This document shows positions 19,841 to 28,315 of a DNA stretch of 33,677 nt, piece after piece (positions within the stretch are counted from its first letter, which is position 1; every line of letters begins with the position of its first letter). The stretch is from the NCBI GenBank assembly GCA_029240655.1, contig JARDZW010000010.1, forward strand, positions 1 through 33,677, written 5' to 3'. A program made the translations under genes and the position numbers. This stretch comes from Chloroflexota bacterium (GTDB lineage: Bacteria > Chloroflexota > Limnocylindria > Limnocylindrales > CSP1-4). A model generated the notes under the pieces. The model was not told the origin of the DNA. It did no database searches and saw only the letters and a program-made list of their open reading frames with translations.

Positions 19841-20746
19841 ATGCAGCTCCACCTCGTCGATGCCACGTACGAGCTGTTCCGGGCCCACTTCGCGCCCCGT
19901 CCGGACGTCATCGGCCGAGACGGGATCGTGCTGTCAGGCGTGTCCGGCCTGTGCGACCAACTGCTGTACCTCCTGCGCGAGGAGGGTGCCACGCACGTCG
20001 GCTGCGCGACCGACCGCGTGATCGAGTCGTTCCGCAACGACCTGTACCCCGGCTACAAGTCCTCTGCCGGTATGCCGCCCGAGCTGCTCGCCCAGTTCCC
20101 CATCGCGGAAGCCGCCATCGACGCCCTCGGCATCGTGCTCTGGCCGATGGTCGAGTTCGAAGCCGACGATGCCATCGCGGCGGCAGCGGTCCGCTTCGCC
20201 GAGGACAGCCGGGTCGAACGCATCCTCGTGTGCACCCCGGACAAGGACATGGCTCAGCTCGTCCGCGACGATCGGATCGTGCTGTGGGATCGCCGCCGCG
20301 GGATCACCTACGACGATGCCGGCGTCCGGGCGAAATGGGGCGTCTCGCCGCCCTCGATCCCCGACTGGCTGGCGCTGGTGGGGGATTCGTCGGACGGCTA
20401 CCCGGGCCTGCCCGGCTGGGGGGCGAAAGGGGCGGCCGCGATCCTGGCTCGCTACGGACACTTCGAGGACATCCCCGAAAAGGCATCGGCCTGGGAAGTG
20501 CCGGGCGTCGGAGGGACGCGCGCGGTCGGACTCGCTGCAACCCTGCGGGAGCACTGGGACGAGGCGCTCCTGTACCGGGATCTCGCGCGACTGCGCACCG
20601 ATGCGGACGGCGTCCAGATCCGCCAGCGGGACCCCGACGAGCTGCGCTGGGACGGTGCGCCGCGCGACGCGTGGGAAGGGTTCTGCGAGGAATGGGGCCT
20701 GGATCGGCTCCGGACCCGACCGCATCGTTGGCTGGACGAGGGCTGA
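19841..20746 (+). CDS. Stand-alone 5'-3' exonuclease/flap endonuclease-like protein (PolI N-domain type)
   Basis: LVDATYELFRAHFAP, YPGYKSSAGMPPELLAQFPIAEAAIDALG, EADDAIAAAA, CTPDKDMAQLV, H3TH region LVGDSSDGYPGLPGWGAKGAAAILARYG. Confidence 0.9.
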   Translation: MQLHLVDATYELFRAHFAPRPDVIGRDGIVLSGVSGLCDQLLYLLREEGATHVGCATDRVIESFRNDLYPGYKSSAGMPPELLAQFPIAEAAIDALGIVLWPMVEFEADDAIAAAAVRFAEDSRVERILVCTPDKDMAQLVRDDRIVLWDRRRGITYDDAGVRAKWGVSPPSIPDWLALVGDSSDGYPGLPGWGAKGAAAILARYGHFEDIPEKASAWEVPGVGGTRAVGLAATLREHWDEALLYRDLARLRTDADGVQIRQRDPDELRWDGAPRDAWEGFCEEWGLDRLRTRPHRWLDEG

Positions 20747-20774
20747 TCCACCGCCGACCAGCTTCTCGTGCGGC

Positions 20775-21203
20775 TCAGCCGCCCGGGGCGACCAGTGCCT
20801 GCAGATGTTCCGGCGGCGGTTCGGATCGCTCGATCGGCGGGCCCGCGACACCAGCCGGCCACGTCGCCGGAAGCGGGATCGTGGCCCATTCGATGGTGCC
20901 GTCCATCCAGCGCACGACGACCGCCGCCTCCTCGCCACCGAGCGCCGACGGCTTGCACCGAGCATTGTCCGGGCACGCTCCGCCGACGGCCACGATCGAT
21001 GGCTCCTCCGTCTCTCGATGCAGCGCGTGCCGGCCAAGATCGGCAAGGATCGTGCAGCCCGGGCCCTCGAACCGCCCGCACCGGATCTCCGGCTGCGCAA
21101 CGACGGCGGGCAGCGACGAGCAACCGGCGAGGACGGGCGCCAACGCAACCAGCGCGAGCGCGAGAAGGCCGACCCCAGGTCGGCGAGGCGGTCGGTGGGG
21201 CAT
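20775..21203 (-). CDS. Hypothetical lipoprotein
   Basis: MPHRPPRRPGVGLLALALVALAPVLAGCSSLP signal with lipobox LAGC; Cys-rich body; 2-nt gap from upstream IMPase gene. Confidence 0.7.
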   Translation of the reverse strand: MPHRPPRRPGVGLLALALVALAPVLAGCSSLPAVVAQPEIRCGRFEGPGCTILADLGRHALHRETEEPSIVAVGGACPDNARCKPSALGGEEAAVVVRWMDGTIEWATIPLPATWPAGVAGPPIERSEPPPEHLQALVAPGG

Positions 21204-21205
21204 GC

Positions 21206-22060
21206 CTACCGGACGAGCTCGAGCAGGGTCCCGTGATGCGCGACCGGGGCCGCCAGGATGCCGCTCGACGCGGGTCCGCGCGCCAGGTCGAACCACGGGC
21301 CACCGTCCATCGCGGTGACCCGGGCACCGCCCCGCTCGGCGATCAGGCCGGCGGCCGCGATGTCCCATGCGGACAGGCCGCCCTGCTGGATGAAGGCGTC
21401 GAACCGCCCGTTCCCGACGTACGCGAGCGCCAGGGCCGCCGAGCCCATCGAGCGCGGGATGCGGATCACCTTGCGCACGGCTCGCGCCCGGCCGACGGCA
21501 CCCCTCCCGCCGAGTGCCATCGAGACCAGGAAGTCGGAGAGCTTGTCCTTCTCGGACGCCGTGATCGCATGGCTGGGCGAGCCGAGCGCCGCCGCCAGCA
21601 GGGCCGGGCCATCGGCCGTCGCCGCGAAGGTCTCCCCGCGGGTCGGGTCATGAACCACGCCCACGGATGGGCGTCCATCCACGATGAGCCCGATCGACAC
21701 GCAGAAGAACGGGATACCGTTCGCATAGTTCACCGTGCCGTCGAGCGGATCGATGATCCAGAGCCGGCCCCGACCGGAGGTGGGAGCCTCCCCGGCGATC
21801 GCCCGGTGCTCCCCGCTCTCCTCGGCCAGGATCGCGTCGCCGGGGTGGCGCCCCCGGATGGCGTCGATGATCAGCTCCTCGGACAGATGGTCGGCCTCGG
21901 TCACGACATCGCGGGCGCTCTTGTGATGGATCCGCTCGAGGCGCTCGTAGCGGTCCATCAGCACCTCGCCTGCGCGCGCCGCCAAGGCCAGCCCGAACGC
22001 CAGGTCGTCCGCGATGCCGGCGACCGGATCGACCGTGGCCGACGTCACGGCGTTCGGCAC
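21206..22060 (-). CDS. Inositol monophosphatase family protein
   Basis: VVTEADHLSEELI, AEESGE, WIIDPLDGTVNYANGIPFFCVSIGL, SAWDIAAAGLIAERGGARVT. Confidence 0.95.
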   Translation of the reverse strand: MPNAVTSATVDPVAGIADDLAFGLALAARAGEVLMDRYERLERIHHKSARDVVTEADHLSEELIIDAIRGRHPGDAILAEESGEHRAIAGEAPTSGRGRLWIIDPLDGTVNYANGIPFFCVSIGLIVDGRPSVGVVHDPTRGETFAATADGPALLAAALGSPSHAITASEKDKLSDFLVSMALGGRGAVGRARAVRKVIRIPRSMGSAALALAYVGNGRFDAFIQQGGLSAWDIAAAGLIAERGGARVTAMDGGPWFDLARGPASSGILAAPVAHHGTLLELVR

Positions 22061-22554
22061 GTGACCGCCAGCTCCCGCACCTCCGGTCCGAACTCAGTCA
22101 CCACGGCCGAGAATTCGAGGGTCTGACCCGGCTCGATCCGTGGGCTGAGCACGAAGGCACTTCGGCTCATGCCCCGGTCCGCGACGTCAACGATCCTGCA
22201 GGTCGTCTGGCCGACGGATGAGCCTTCATTCGTCACGTTGACCGTGACCGCCAGGCCGTCCCCTGTGGGCGTGACGGCCGAGATGCTGGCGGGGAATGGC
22301 CCGCTGCCGGCGATCGAGAGCCGCGCGAAGACGATCAGCAGGACGATGGCGATCGCCACGGTCACGAACACCGTGCCATGGACCTGCGAGGACGCCGAGT
22401 CGCGCAGACCGAGCGGGTTGCAGCGTTCGCACAGCCCGACTCCGGGACCGACCGGCGCGCCGCAGCGTGCGCACGGATGGGTCGGCCCCGCTGGGGTCGC
22501 AGGTCCGGCCGGTGTCGCGGGCCCGCTCGAAACGCTCGGGTTGCTCGGGGTCAC
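22045..22554 (-). CDS. Zinc-ribbon, single-TM protein with extracytoplasmic beta-domain (FxLYD-like)
   Basis: CARCGAPVGPGVGLCERC zinc ribbon, TM GTVFVTVAIAIVLLIVFARL, then AVTVNVTNEGSSVGQTTCRIVD...; GTG start. Confidence 0.65.
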   Translation of the reverse strand: MTPSNPSVSSGPATPAGPATPAGPTHPCARCGAPVGPGVGLCERCNPLGLRDSASSQVHGTVFVTVAIAIVLLIVFARLSIAGSGPFPASISAVTPTGDGLAVTVNVTNEGSSVGQTTCRIVDVADRGMSRSAFVLSPRIEPGQTLEFSAVVTEFGPEVRELAVTCRTP

Positions 22555-22579
22555 CCACGGATGGTGCCATGAACCGCGG

Positions 22580-23437
22580 TCACCAGCGGCTCGTTGCCTC
22601 CACGAGCGCGTCGACGTCGTCCGTGGTGCGGGCGAGCACGATCGCCCCGTCGGCTCCGGCCGCGTGCCAGCGGTCCCACGTCTCGCGTGGCGCCTCGATC
22701 CAGGGCGTGTCGCGGATACTCTCGTCGGAGAGCCACTCGCCCTGGAACCCGACGAGGACGGTCTGGTCCTCGCGTCGCTTCCCCGAGGCCTCGAGCGACT
22801 CGAGATAGAGCGGCAGGTGCTGCTCGAAGTTGTCGTCGAACGCCGACCAGCCATCGCCGATCCGTCCGGCGAGCCGTGCCCCGGCCGCCGTCTCGCCGCC
22901 GATGATGATCGGTGGCGGCGGATCCGGCACGGGGAACGCGACAGCATCGGTCAGCGGGTAGAAGAGGGAGGGTCGGGTGACCGGTCCCCCCGTCCACAGG
23001 GCGCGAATCACGCCCACGGCCTCCTCGAGCCGGGCCACCCGCTGCGGGGCTGGCGGGAAGTCCATCCCGTACGCCGCGTGCTCTCTCGGGGCACCGCCGA
23101 TGCCGATGCCCAGGATCAACCGCCCGCCGCTCGCGATCTGGAGGGTCGAGGTCATGCGCGCGACGAGCGCGGGGTGGCGGTTCATCACGTTCATGACGAA
23201 CGGGCCGACCGTCACCCTGGATGTCATCGCGGCCGCCATCGACAGGATCGTCCAGGACTCGACCACGGGCACGGTCTGGTCGCCACGACCCATGAAGTGG
23301 TCCCAGCACCACAACCCGGCATAGCCCGCCTCGTCGAGCCGGCGGGCACTCTCGAGCCACCAGGCCGGTTCCCCCCGGATCGAGCGGAGGCAGACGCCGA
23401 TGGGGAGCCGGCCGTAGGCGTTTGCGCTCGTGTCCAT
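22580..23437 (-). CDS. LLM class F420-dependent oxidoreductase
   Basis: WLESARRLDEAGYAGLWCWDHFMGRGDQTVPVVESWTILSMAAAMTSRVTVGPFVMNVMNRHPALVARMTSTLQIASGGRLILGIGIGG. Confidence 0.9.
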   Translation of the reverse strand: MDTSANAYGRLPIGVCLRSIRGEPAWWLESARRLDEAGYAGLWCWDHFMGRGDQTVPVVESWTILSMAAAMTSRVTVGPFVMNVMNRHPALVARMTSTLQIASGGRLILGIGIGGAPREHAAYGMDFPPAPQRVARLEEAVGVIRALWTGGPVTRPSLFYPLTDAVAFPVPDPPPPIIIGGETAAGARLAGRIGDGWSAFDDNFEQHLPLYLESLEASGKRREDQTVLVGFQGEWLSDESIRDTPWIEAPRETWDRWHAAGADGAIVLARTTDDVDALVEATSRW

Positions 23438-23442
23438 GAGCC

Positions 23443-24291
23443 CTAGAGCTCGGTCTCGAACAGGCGGACGTCCTCGGCGGCGATCGCATGGCCGTCACCC
23501 CGGGTCGGCCCGAGCGCAGCTCCGGCGCCGAGCGCGTCGAGATCTGCCGGGAAGCGACCGATGAGGTCGAGCACGACCTTCTGGATCCGCTCGGCGTTCG
23601 CCTGGAACACCTCGAGCACGTCGGTCGCGTTGACCGCCTCGGTGCCCTCGTGGACACCGGCGTCGTAGTCCGTGATGAGGCTGATGTTCACGACGGCCAT
23701 CCCAAGTTCGCGTGTCAGCCAGGCCTCCGGGTACTGGGTCATGTTGATGACCTCCCAGCCGGCATCGCTGAACCACTTCGACTCGCTCTTCGTGGAGAAC
23801 CTCGGACCCTGGATGACGACGACGGTCCCGCGCTCGTGGACCTCGATTCCGTGATCGCGGATCGTCTCGATCGCGAGGCGGCGCAACGTCGGGTCGTAGG
23901 TCTCCGCCGACGAGAGGTGGGTCACGATCGGACCATCGAAGAACGTGTCGGCACGCCCGCTCGTCCGGTCCACGAACTGGTCGCAGACGACGAAATCGCC
24001 GGGCTTGACGCCGAGCTGCAGCGAGCCCGCAGCGCACGGCGAGATCGCGGCCTTCACGCCAAGCGACTTCATCGCCCACACGTTCGCCCGATAGTTGATG
24101 CGGTGCGGCGGGATCGTGTGGCGCCGGCCGTGACGCGGCAGGAATGCCACGCGCCGCCCGGCGACCTCGGCGAGGAAGACCGAATCGGAGGGCGCGCCGT
24201 ACGGCGTGTCCACCTTGATCTCGCGCACGTCGTCGAGAAGGGAGTAGAACCCCGAGCCTCCGAAGACGCCGATCTCCGCGGTGTCCGCCAC
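23443..24291 (-). CDS. mtnP: S-methyl-5'-thioadenosine phosphorylase
   Basis: IGVFGGSGFYSLLDDVREIKVDTPYGAPSDSVFLAEVAGRRVAFLPRHGRRHTIPPHRINYRANVWAMKSLGV, INMTQYPEAWLTRELGMAVVNISLITDYDAG; GTG start after ggaggagc. Confidence 0.95.
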   Translation of the reverse strand: MADTAEIGVFGGSGFYSLLDDVREIKVDTPYGAPSDSVFLAEVAGRRVAFLPRHGRRHTIPPHRINYRANVWAMKSLGVKAAISPCAAGSLQLGVKPGDFVVCDQFVDRTSGRADTFFDGPIVTHLSSAETYDPTLRRLAIETIRDHGIEVHERGTVVVIQGPRFSTKSESKWFSDAGWEVINMTQYPEAWLTRELGMAVVNISLITDYDAGVHEGTEAVNATDVLEVFQANAERIQKVVLDLIGRFPADLDALGAGAALGPTRGDGHAIAAEDVRLFETEL

Positions 24292-24333
24292 GTTCCGCTC
24301 CTCCGTCCATCCCTGCAAGCGATTGTGCTGCCG

Positions 24334-24357
24334 ATTCTAGGCGGCTCGGACTACGAT
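24334..24357. promoter_or_regulatory. Putative interleaved divergent promoters (minus -10 TAGAAT 24334-24339; plus -10 TACGAT 24352-24357)
   Basis: Both hexamers in the 103-bp divergent gap between mtnP (minus) and the DUF5668-like gene (plus). Confidence 0.4.
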
Positions 24358-24394
24358 GGTGCGAGCCGCGCTCCGCGGCCCCAAGGAGCCGCCC

Positions 24395-24808
24395 ATGTCC
24401 GACGACGTCCCGAGCCCGACGACCCGCATCCCGGTCCCGGATCCAGCCGCGGATAGCCCGACGCAGGGCTGGCCCGGAGCGACGGCGCCTGAAGCCGAGG
24501 CAACCGCGGATATCGAACCGCGGGCGACTCCGCGGGGCGACACACCGACCGCGCCGGACCCATCCGCACTGCCGGTCCCGCCGGTCGCTCCGATCGCGAC
24601 GAAGCCGCGGCGCGAGGGCCGCGATCCCGGTCGAACGGCATCGATCCTGTTCGGTCTCGTGGTCCTGGCGCTCGGGCTGTGGTTCTTCGTCGAGCGCACG
24701 CTCGGGTACGACCTGCCGGACATCCGCTGGAGCCAGCTCTGGCCTGCCGTCCTGATCGGCATCGGCCTGTGGGTCGTCCTGGGGTCGATGCGCCGCGGAT
24801 CGCGATGA
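24395..24808 (+). CDS. LiaF-TM/DUF5668-like membrane protein with Pro/Ala-rich N-terminus
   Basis: ATG after aaggag; GRTASILFGLVVLALGLWFFVERTLGYDLPDIRWSQLWPAVLIGIGLWVVLGSMRR. Confidence 0.75.
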   Translation: MSDDVPSPTTRIPVPDPAADSPTQGWPGATAPEAEATADIEPRATPRGDTPTAPDPSALPVPPVAPIATKPRREGRDPGRTASILFGLVVLALGLWFFVERTLGYDLPDIRWSQLWPAVLIGIGLWVVLGSMRRGSR

Positions 24809-25476
24809 CCGACTGGGTCCCGGGCGATGGCTCGGCCGCGGACCGGCTGTCCCTCGCCGACTGGAGACGACGCGTCTCGACACTGTATGCCGAGGTGCGG
24901 TCGATGTCGGCGACGGACCCCGTGACCGCCCTCGCGCACTGGCGCGCCGTCCGCGAGCGGCTGTTCCGGGAGCATCCCCAGTCGCCCGTCCCGGTCGCCG
25001 CCCGCGCCGATTTCCGGGCGCTGCATTTCGATCACGACCCGCTGCTTCGGTTCCACGCGGTCGTCGAGCCGGCGCCGCCACCCGAGCCTGACGCACTCCC
25101 CCTCGAACTGCCCAACAGCGGTGGTGACAGCCTGGCCTTCAGCCGAATCGGACGCGTTCGATTGCCGTTCTCCGACGGCGAACGGACGCTGTCCGTGTTC
25201 TGGATGGCCGGGTACTCGGGCGGGATCTTCATCCCGTTCCGTGATGGCACCAACGGCCAATCGACCTATGGCGCTGGCCGATACCTGGTCGACGCCGCAA
25301 AGGGCGCGGATCTCGGAGCGGCTCCCGGGCCGGACTCCGCGAACTGGGCGCTCATCCTCGACTTCAATTTCGCCGCGCAGCCGTCGTGCGCATTCGACCC
25401 GCGGTGGGCGTGTCCGCTGGCGCCACCGGAGAACCGCCTCGACCTCGAGATCCGTGCGGGTGAACGGCTGACGTAG
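24805..25476 (+). CDS. DUF1684 family protein
   Basis: ATGA overlap with preceding gene; WRAVRERLFREHPQSPVP..., FWMAGYSGGIFIPFRDGTNGQSTYGAGRYLVDAAKGADLG, LDFNFAAQPSCAFDPRWACPLAPPENRL. Confidence 0.9.
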   Translation: MTDWVPGDGSAADRLSLADWRRRVSTLYAEVRSMSATDPVTALAHWRAVRERLFREHPQSPVPVAARADFRALHFDHDPLLRFHAVVEPAPPPEPDALPLELPNSGGDSLAFSRIGRVRLPFSDGERTLSVFWMAGYSGGIFIPFRDGTNGQSTYGAGRYLVDAAKGADLGAAPGPDSANWALILDFNFAAQPSCAFDPRWACPLAPPENRLDLEIRAGERLT

Positions 25477-25640
25477 GCGCCGTCGGTCGTATGGCACGAG
25501 TCGGCGCGTCCAGCGGACGAAGGTACCTGCGACGGCGGGACCCCCGACACGGGGCGTGCTCGAAGGGCCTGCGGGCATCATGCACTTGCACGGCGCCGCC
25601 TGTCGGTGGCGCCGTCGGCATCGTCACGCTTTGGAGTGTC

Positions 25641-26837
25641 GTGCGCCTCTTTGCCAACCCCCGCCGCCCCATCGACGAGCGCCTGCTGTGGTCGCGCGAT
25701 ACCCGGTTCGTACATCGGCTCGCGTCGCTCGTGCCGGATTCACGCATCCTCGAGCTCGACTCGGGGGCGATCGTGATCTCGCCCGCGAACGAACTGACCG
25801 AGCTCGTCGCGAGCTCGATCGCCCGGGAGGCACGCGCACCCGAGTACGGCCTGGTCACGGTCGATGCCACGAAGCCGGAGGCGGACCGCTACCTGGTGGC
25901 CCTCTCGGCCGCGGTCCAGATGTCCGGTCTCGCGGACCGGATCGGGATGGCCCAGACGACCCAGGTGATCCAGACCAAGACGCTCGACTACTTCTTCAGC
26001 CTGCGCACGCTCCACACGGTCGCCTTCCAGCCCATCGTGGAGCTGACCACCGGCGAGCTGCACGAATACGAGTGCCTCTTCCGGCCGAACATGCCGATGC
26101 TCCCACAGTCGATCGCTTCGATCGTGCAGGCGGCCATCGATACGGACCGCTCCATCGAGCTCGACGTCTTCCTGGTGTCGAAGATCCTCGAGCGCGCCGG
26201 CGAGCTCGACAAGCGCCGCGGGGCGGACGGTCGGACGGCGCTACGTGTGGCCGTCAACGTGACGCCGGCCAGCCTGCTCGATGGGCGGTTCGAGGCGACC
26301 GCGTTCGCGGCCATGGTTCGCGAGGCCGGGCTCGATCCGCGCAATGTGACCCTCGAATGCACGGAACAACAGGCGGTCGCCGACGTGCTGCGCCTCCAGC
26401 GCGCCGTCAAGGCGCTCCGTCGTGTGGGGTTCGGGTTCGCTGTCGACGACGCCGGCGCGGGCTACGCCAGCTTCGCCCTGGTCGCGGCGCTGAGGCCGAC
26501 GGTCATCAAGATCGACCGCGATATCGTCGCCGGGTGCGCGCGCGACGACGCCAAGCAGGCGCTCGTCGAGGCGTTCGTGTCATTCGGACACCGGATCGGA
26601 GCTCGCGTGCTGGCGGAGGGCATCGAGCGTCGTTCCGATCTCGCGATGGTGACCGCGCTCGGCGTGGATCTCGGGCAGGGCTACCTGCTGGGACGGCCGG
26701 CGGCGGAGCCGGCACTGCCGCGGAGCATCGAGAAGCTGCGTCTGCAGGCGGCCCGGCGGGTCGCACGGGTGGCCGCGAGTCACGCGCTCGCCAGCCCGGC
26801 ACGGGCAAGCGCCCGGAGCGTTCGCGCCAGCGACTGA
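25641..26837 (+). CDS. EAL-domain (c-di-GMP phosphodiesterase-like) protein
   Basis: AFQPIVELTTGELHEYECLFRP (ExLxR), VAVNVTPASL, LECTEQ, FAVDDAGAGYASFA, VIKIDRDIV, LAEGIE, QGYLLGRP. Confidence 0.88.
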   Translation: MRLFANPRRPIDERLLWSRDTRFVHRLASLVPDSRILELDSGAIVISPANELTELVASSIAREARAPEYGLVTVDATKPEADRYLVALSAAVQMSGLADRIGMAQTTQVIQTKTLDYFFSLRTLHTVAFQPIVELTTGELHEYECLFRPNMPMLPQSIASIVQAAIDTDRSIELDVFLVSKILERAGELDKRRGADGRTALRVAVNVTPASLLDGRFEATAFAAMVREAGLDPRNVTLECTEQQAVADVLRLQRAVKALRRVGFGFAVDDAGAGYASFALVAALRPTVIKIDRDIVAGCARDDAKQALVEAFVSFGHRIGARVLAEGIERRSDLAMVTALGVDLGQGYLLGRPAAEPALPRSIEKLRLQAARRVARVAASHALASPARASARSVRASD

Positions 26838-26885
26838 CCGATCGGCCGAGGCGACTCCGCCCGGGACGATAGCGACGCGTCCGCG

Positions 26886-26891
26886 TACCAT
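26886..26891 (+). promoter_or_regulatory. Putative -10 (TACCAT) for leaderless PPOX gene
   Basis: TACCAT exactly 7 nt before ATG 26899. Confidence 0.4.
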
Positions 26892-26898
26892 CGGGGTC

Positions 26899-27369
26899 AT
26901 GGCGACCCCCACGAAGCCGACGACTCCGACCGACCCGACGACCCCGACCAGCGCAGCGCTTCCCGAACACGTGCGCGCCTTCCTGGCGGCCACCCGGTTC
27001 GCGACCATCGCGACGGTCGATCCCGATGGTGGACCGCGGCAGGCCGTCATCTGGTACCGGCTCGACGGCGACGAGATCGTCCTCAACAGCAAGGTCGGCC
27101 GACGCTGGCCCTCGAACCTCGAGCGCGACGCTCGGATCTCGGTGGCGGTCCACGACCAGGCCGACGGCTACCGCTGGGTCGGCCTCACCGGGAAGGTCAC
27201 GATCGTCGAGGACCAGCCGACGGCCCAGGCCGACATCGCGGAGATGGCGCGCCGGTACCACGCCGACGAACCGGAGAAGGCAGAGCGACTCGTGCGCGAC
27301 CGGTTCGAGCAGCAACGTCGCGTGAGCTTCCGGATCTCGATCGACGCGGTCCACGATCATCTCGACTGA
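26899..27369 (+). CDS. PPOX class (split beta-barrel) F420-dependent oxidoreductase
   Basis: FLAATRFATIATVDPDGGPRQAVIWYRLDGDEIVLNSKVGRRWPSNLERDARISVAVHD...YRWVGLTGKVTIVED. Confidence 0.9.
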   Translation: MATPTKPTTPTDPTTPTSAALPEHVRAFLAATRFATIATVDPDGGPRQAVIWYRLDGDEIVLNSKVGRRWPSNLERDARISVAVHDQADGYRWVGLTGKVTIVEDQPTAQADIAEMARRYHADEPEKAERLVRDRFEQQRRVSFRISIDAVHDHLD

Positions 27370-27385
27370 CTCGGACGACGCAGCC

Positions 27386-28315
27386 ATGACGACCCGATTC
27401 GGTCTCCAGCTCTGGTCGCAGGCCACGGATTGGCCCGGGTTCCGGGACGCCGCCCTTGCCGCCGAGGCATCCGGCTGGGACTCGGTCTGGACCTGGGACC
27501 ACCTGATGGCGATCTTCGGCCCGTGGGAACAACCCATCCTCGAAGGCTGGACGACGCTGGCGGCGCTCGGCCCGATCACCGCGCGGGTGCGCCTCGGCCT
27601 CATGGTCGGCGCGAACACGTTCCGCAACCCGGGACTCACGGCCAAGCTCGCCACGACGCTCGACCACGTGTCCGGGGGGCGTGCGGTCCTGGGCATCGGC
27701 GGGGCCTGGTTCGAACGTGAGCACGAGGCCTTCGGCATCGAATTCGGGAATAGCCCGGGCGAGCGACTGGACTGGCTCGACGAGGCCGTGATGCTGACCC
27801 GCCGTCTGCTCGATGGCGAACGCGTCGACCACGACGGGCCGCGGTACCCGATGCGGGACGCGTTGTGTGAGCCTCGACCGGTCCAGCCGCACCTGCCGAT
27901 CCTCATCGGCGGGGGCGGACGAACGAAGACCTTGCGAACGGTCGCCCAGCGTGCCGACGCCTGGAACAACAACGGGTCGTTGGAAGAGATCCGGGACGCG
28001 CTCGAAACACTCCAGCGCCACTGCGCCGATGTCGGCCGCGACATCGATACGATCGAACGGACGGCGAGCTTCCACATCATCCTGCGCGACGACACCGATG
28101 CGGCCAGGGCGCGCACAGTAGAGCTGCTGGACCACAACGGCGTGTCGGTGGAGGGGTTCGGCCAGACCGTGGCCGGGTCGCCGGCGGAGGTCGCGGACAT
28201 CCTCCGCCCGTACCAGGATCTCGGGTTTTCGACGTTCATCGTGCGGATGCCTGCTCCGTACGACCGCGAGACCATCGAGCGCATGCCCGAGGTGGGCGCG
28301 CTCCTCGACGGATGA
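27386..28315 (+). CDS. LLM class F420-dependent oxidoreductase
   Basis: MTTRFGLQLWSQATDWPGFRDAALAAEASGWDSVWTWDHLMAIFG...MVGANTFRNPGLTAKLATTLDHVSGGRAVLGIGGAW. Confidence 0.93.
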   Translation: MTTRFGLQLWSQATDWPGFRDAALAAEASGWDSVWTWDHLMAIFGPWEQPILEGWTTLAALGPITARVRLGLMVGANTFRNPGLTAKLATTLDHVSGGRAVLGIGGAWFEREHEAFGIEFGNSPGERLDWLDEAVMLTRRLLDGERVDHDGPRYPMRDALCEPRPVQPHLPILIGGGGRTKTLRTVAQRADAWNNNGSLEEIRDALETLQRHCADVGRDIDTIERTASFHIILRDDTDAARARTVELLDHNGVSVEGFGQTVAGSPAEVADILRPYQDLGFSTFIVRMPAPYDRETIERMPEVGALLDG

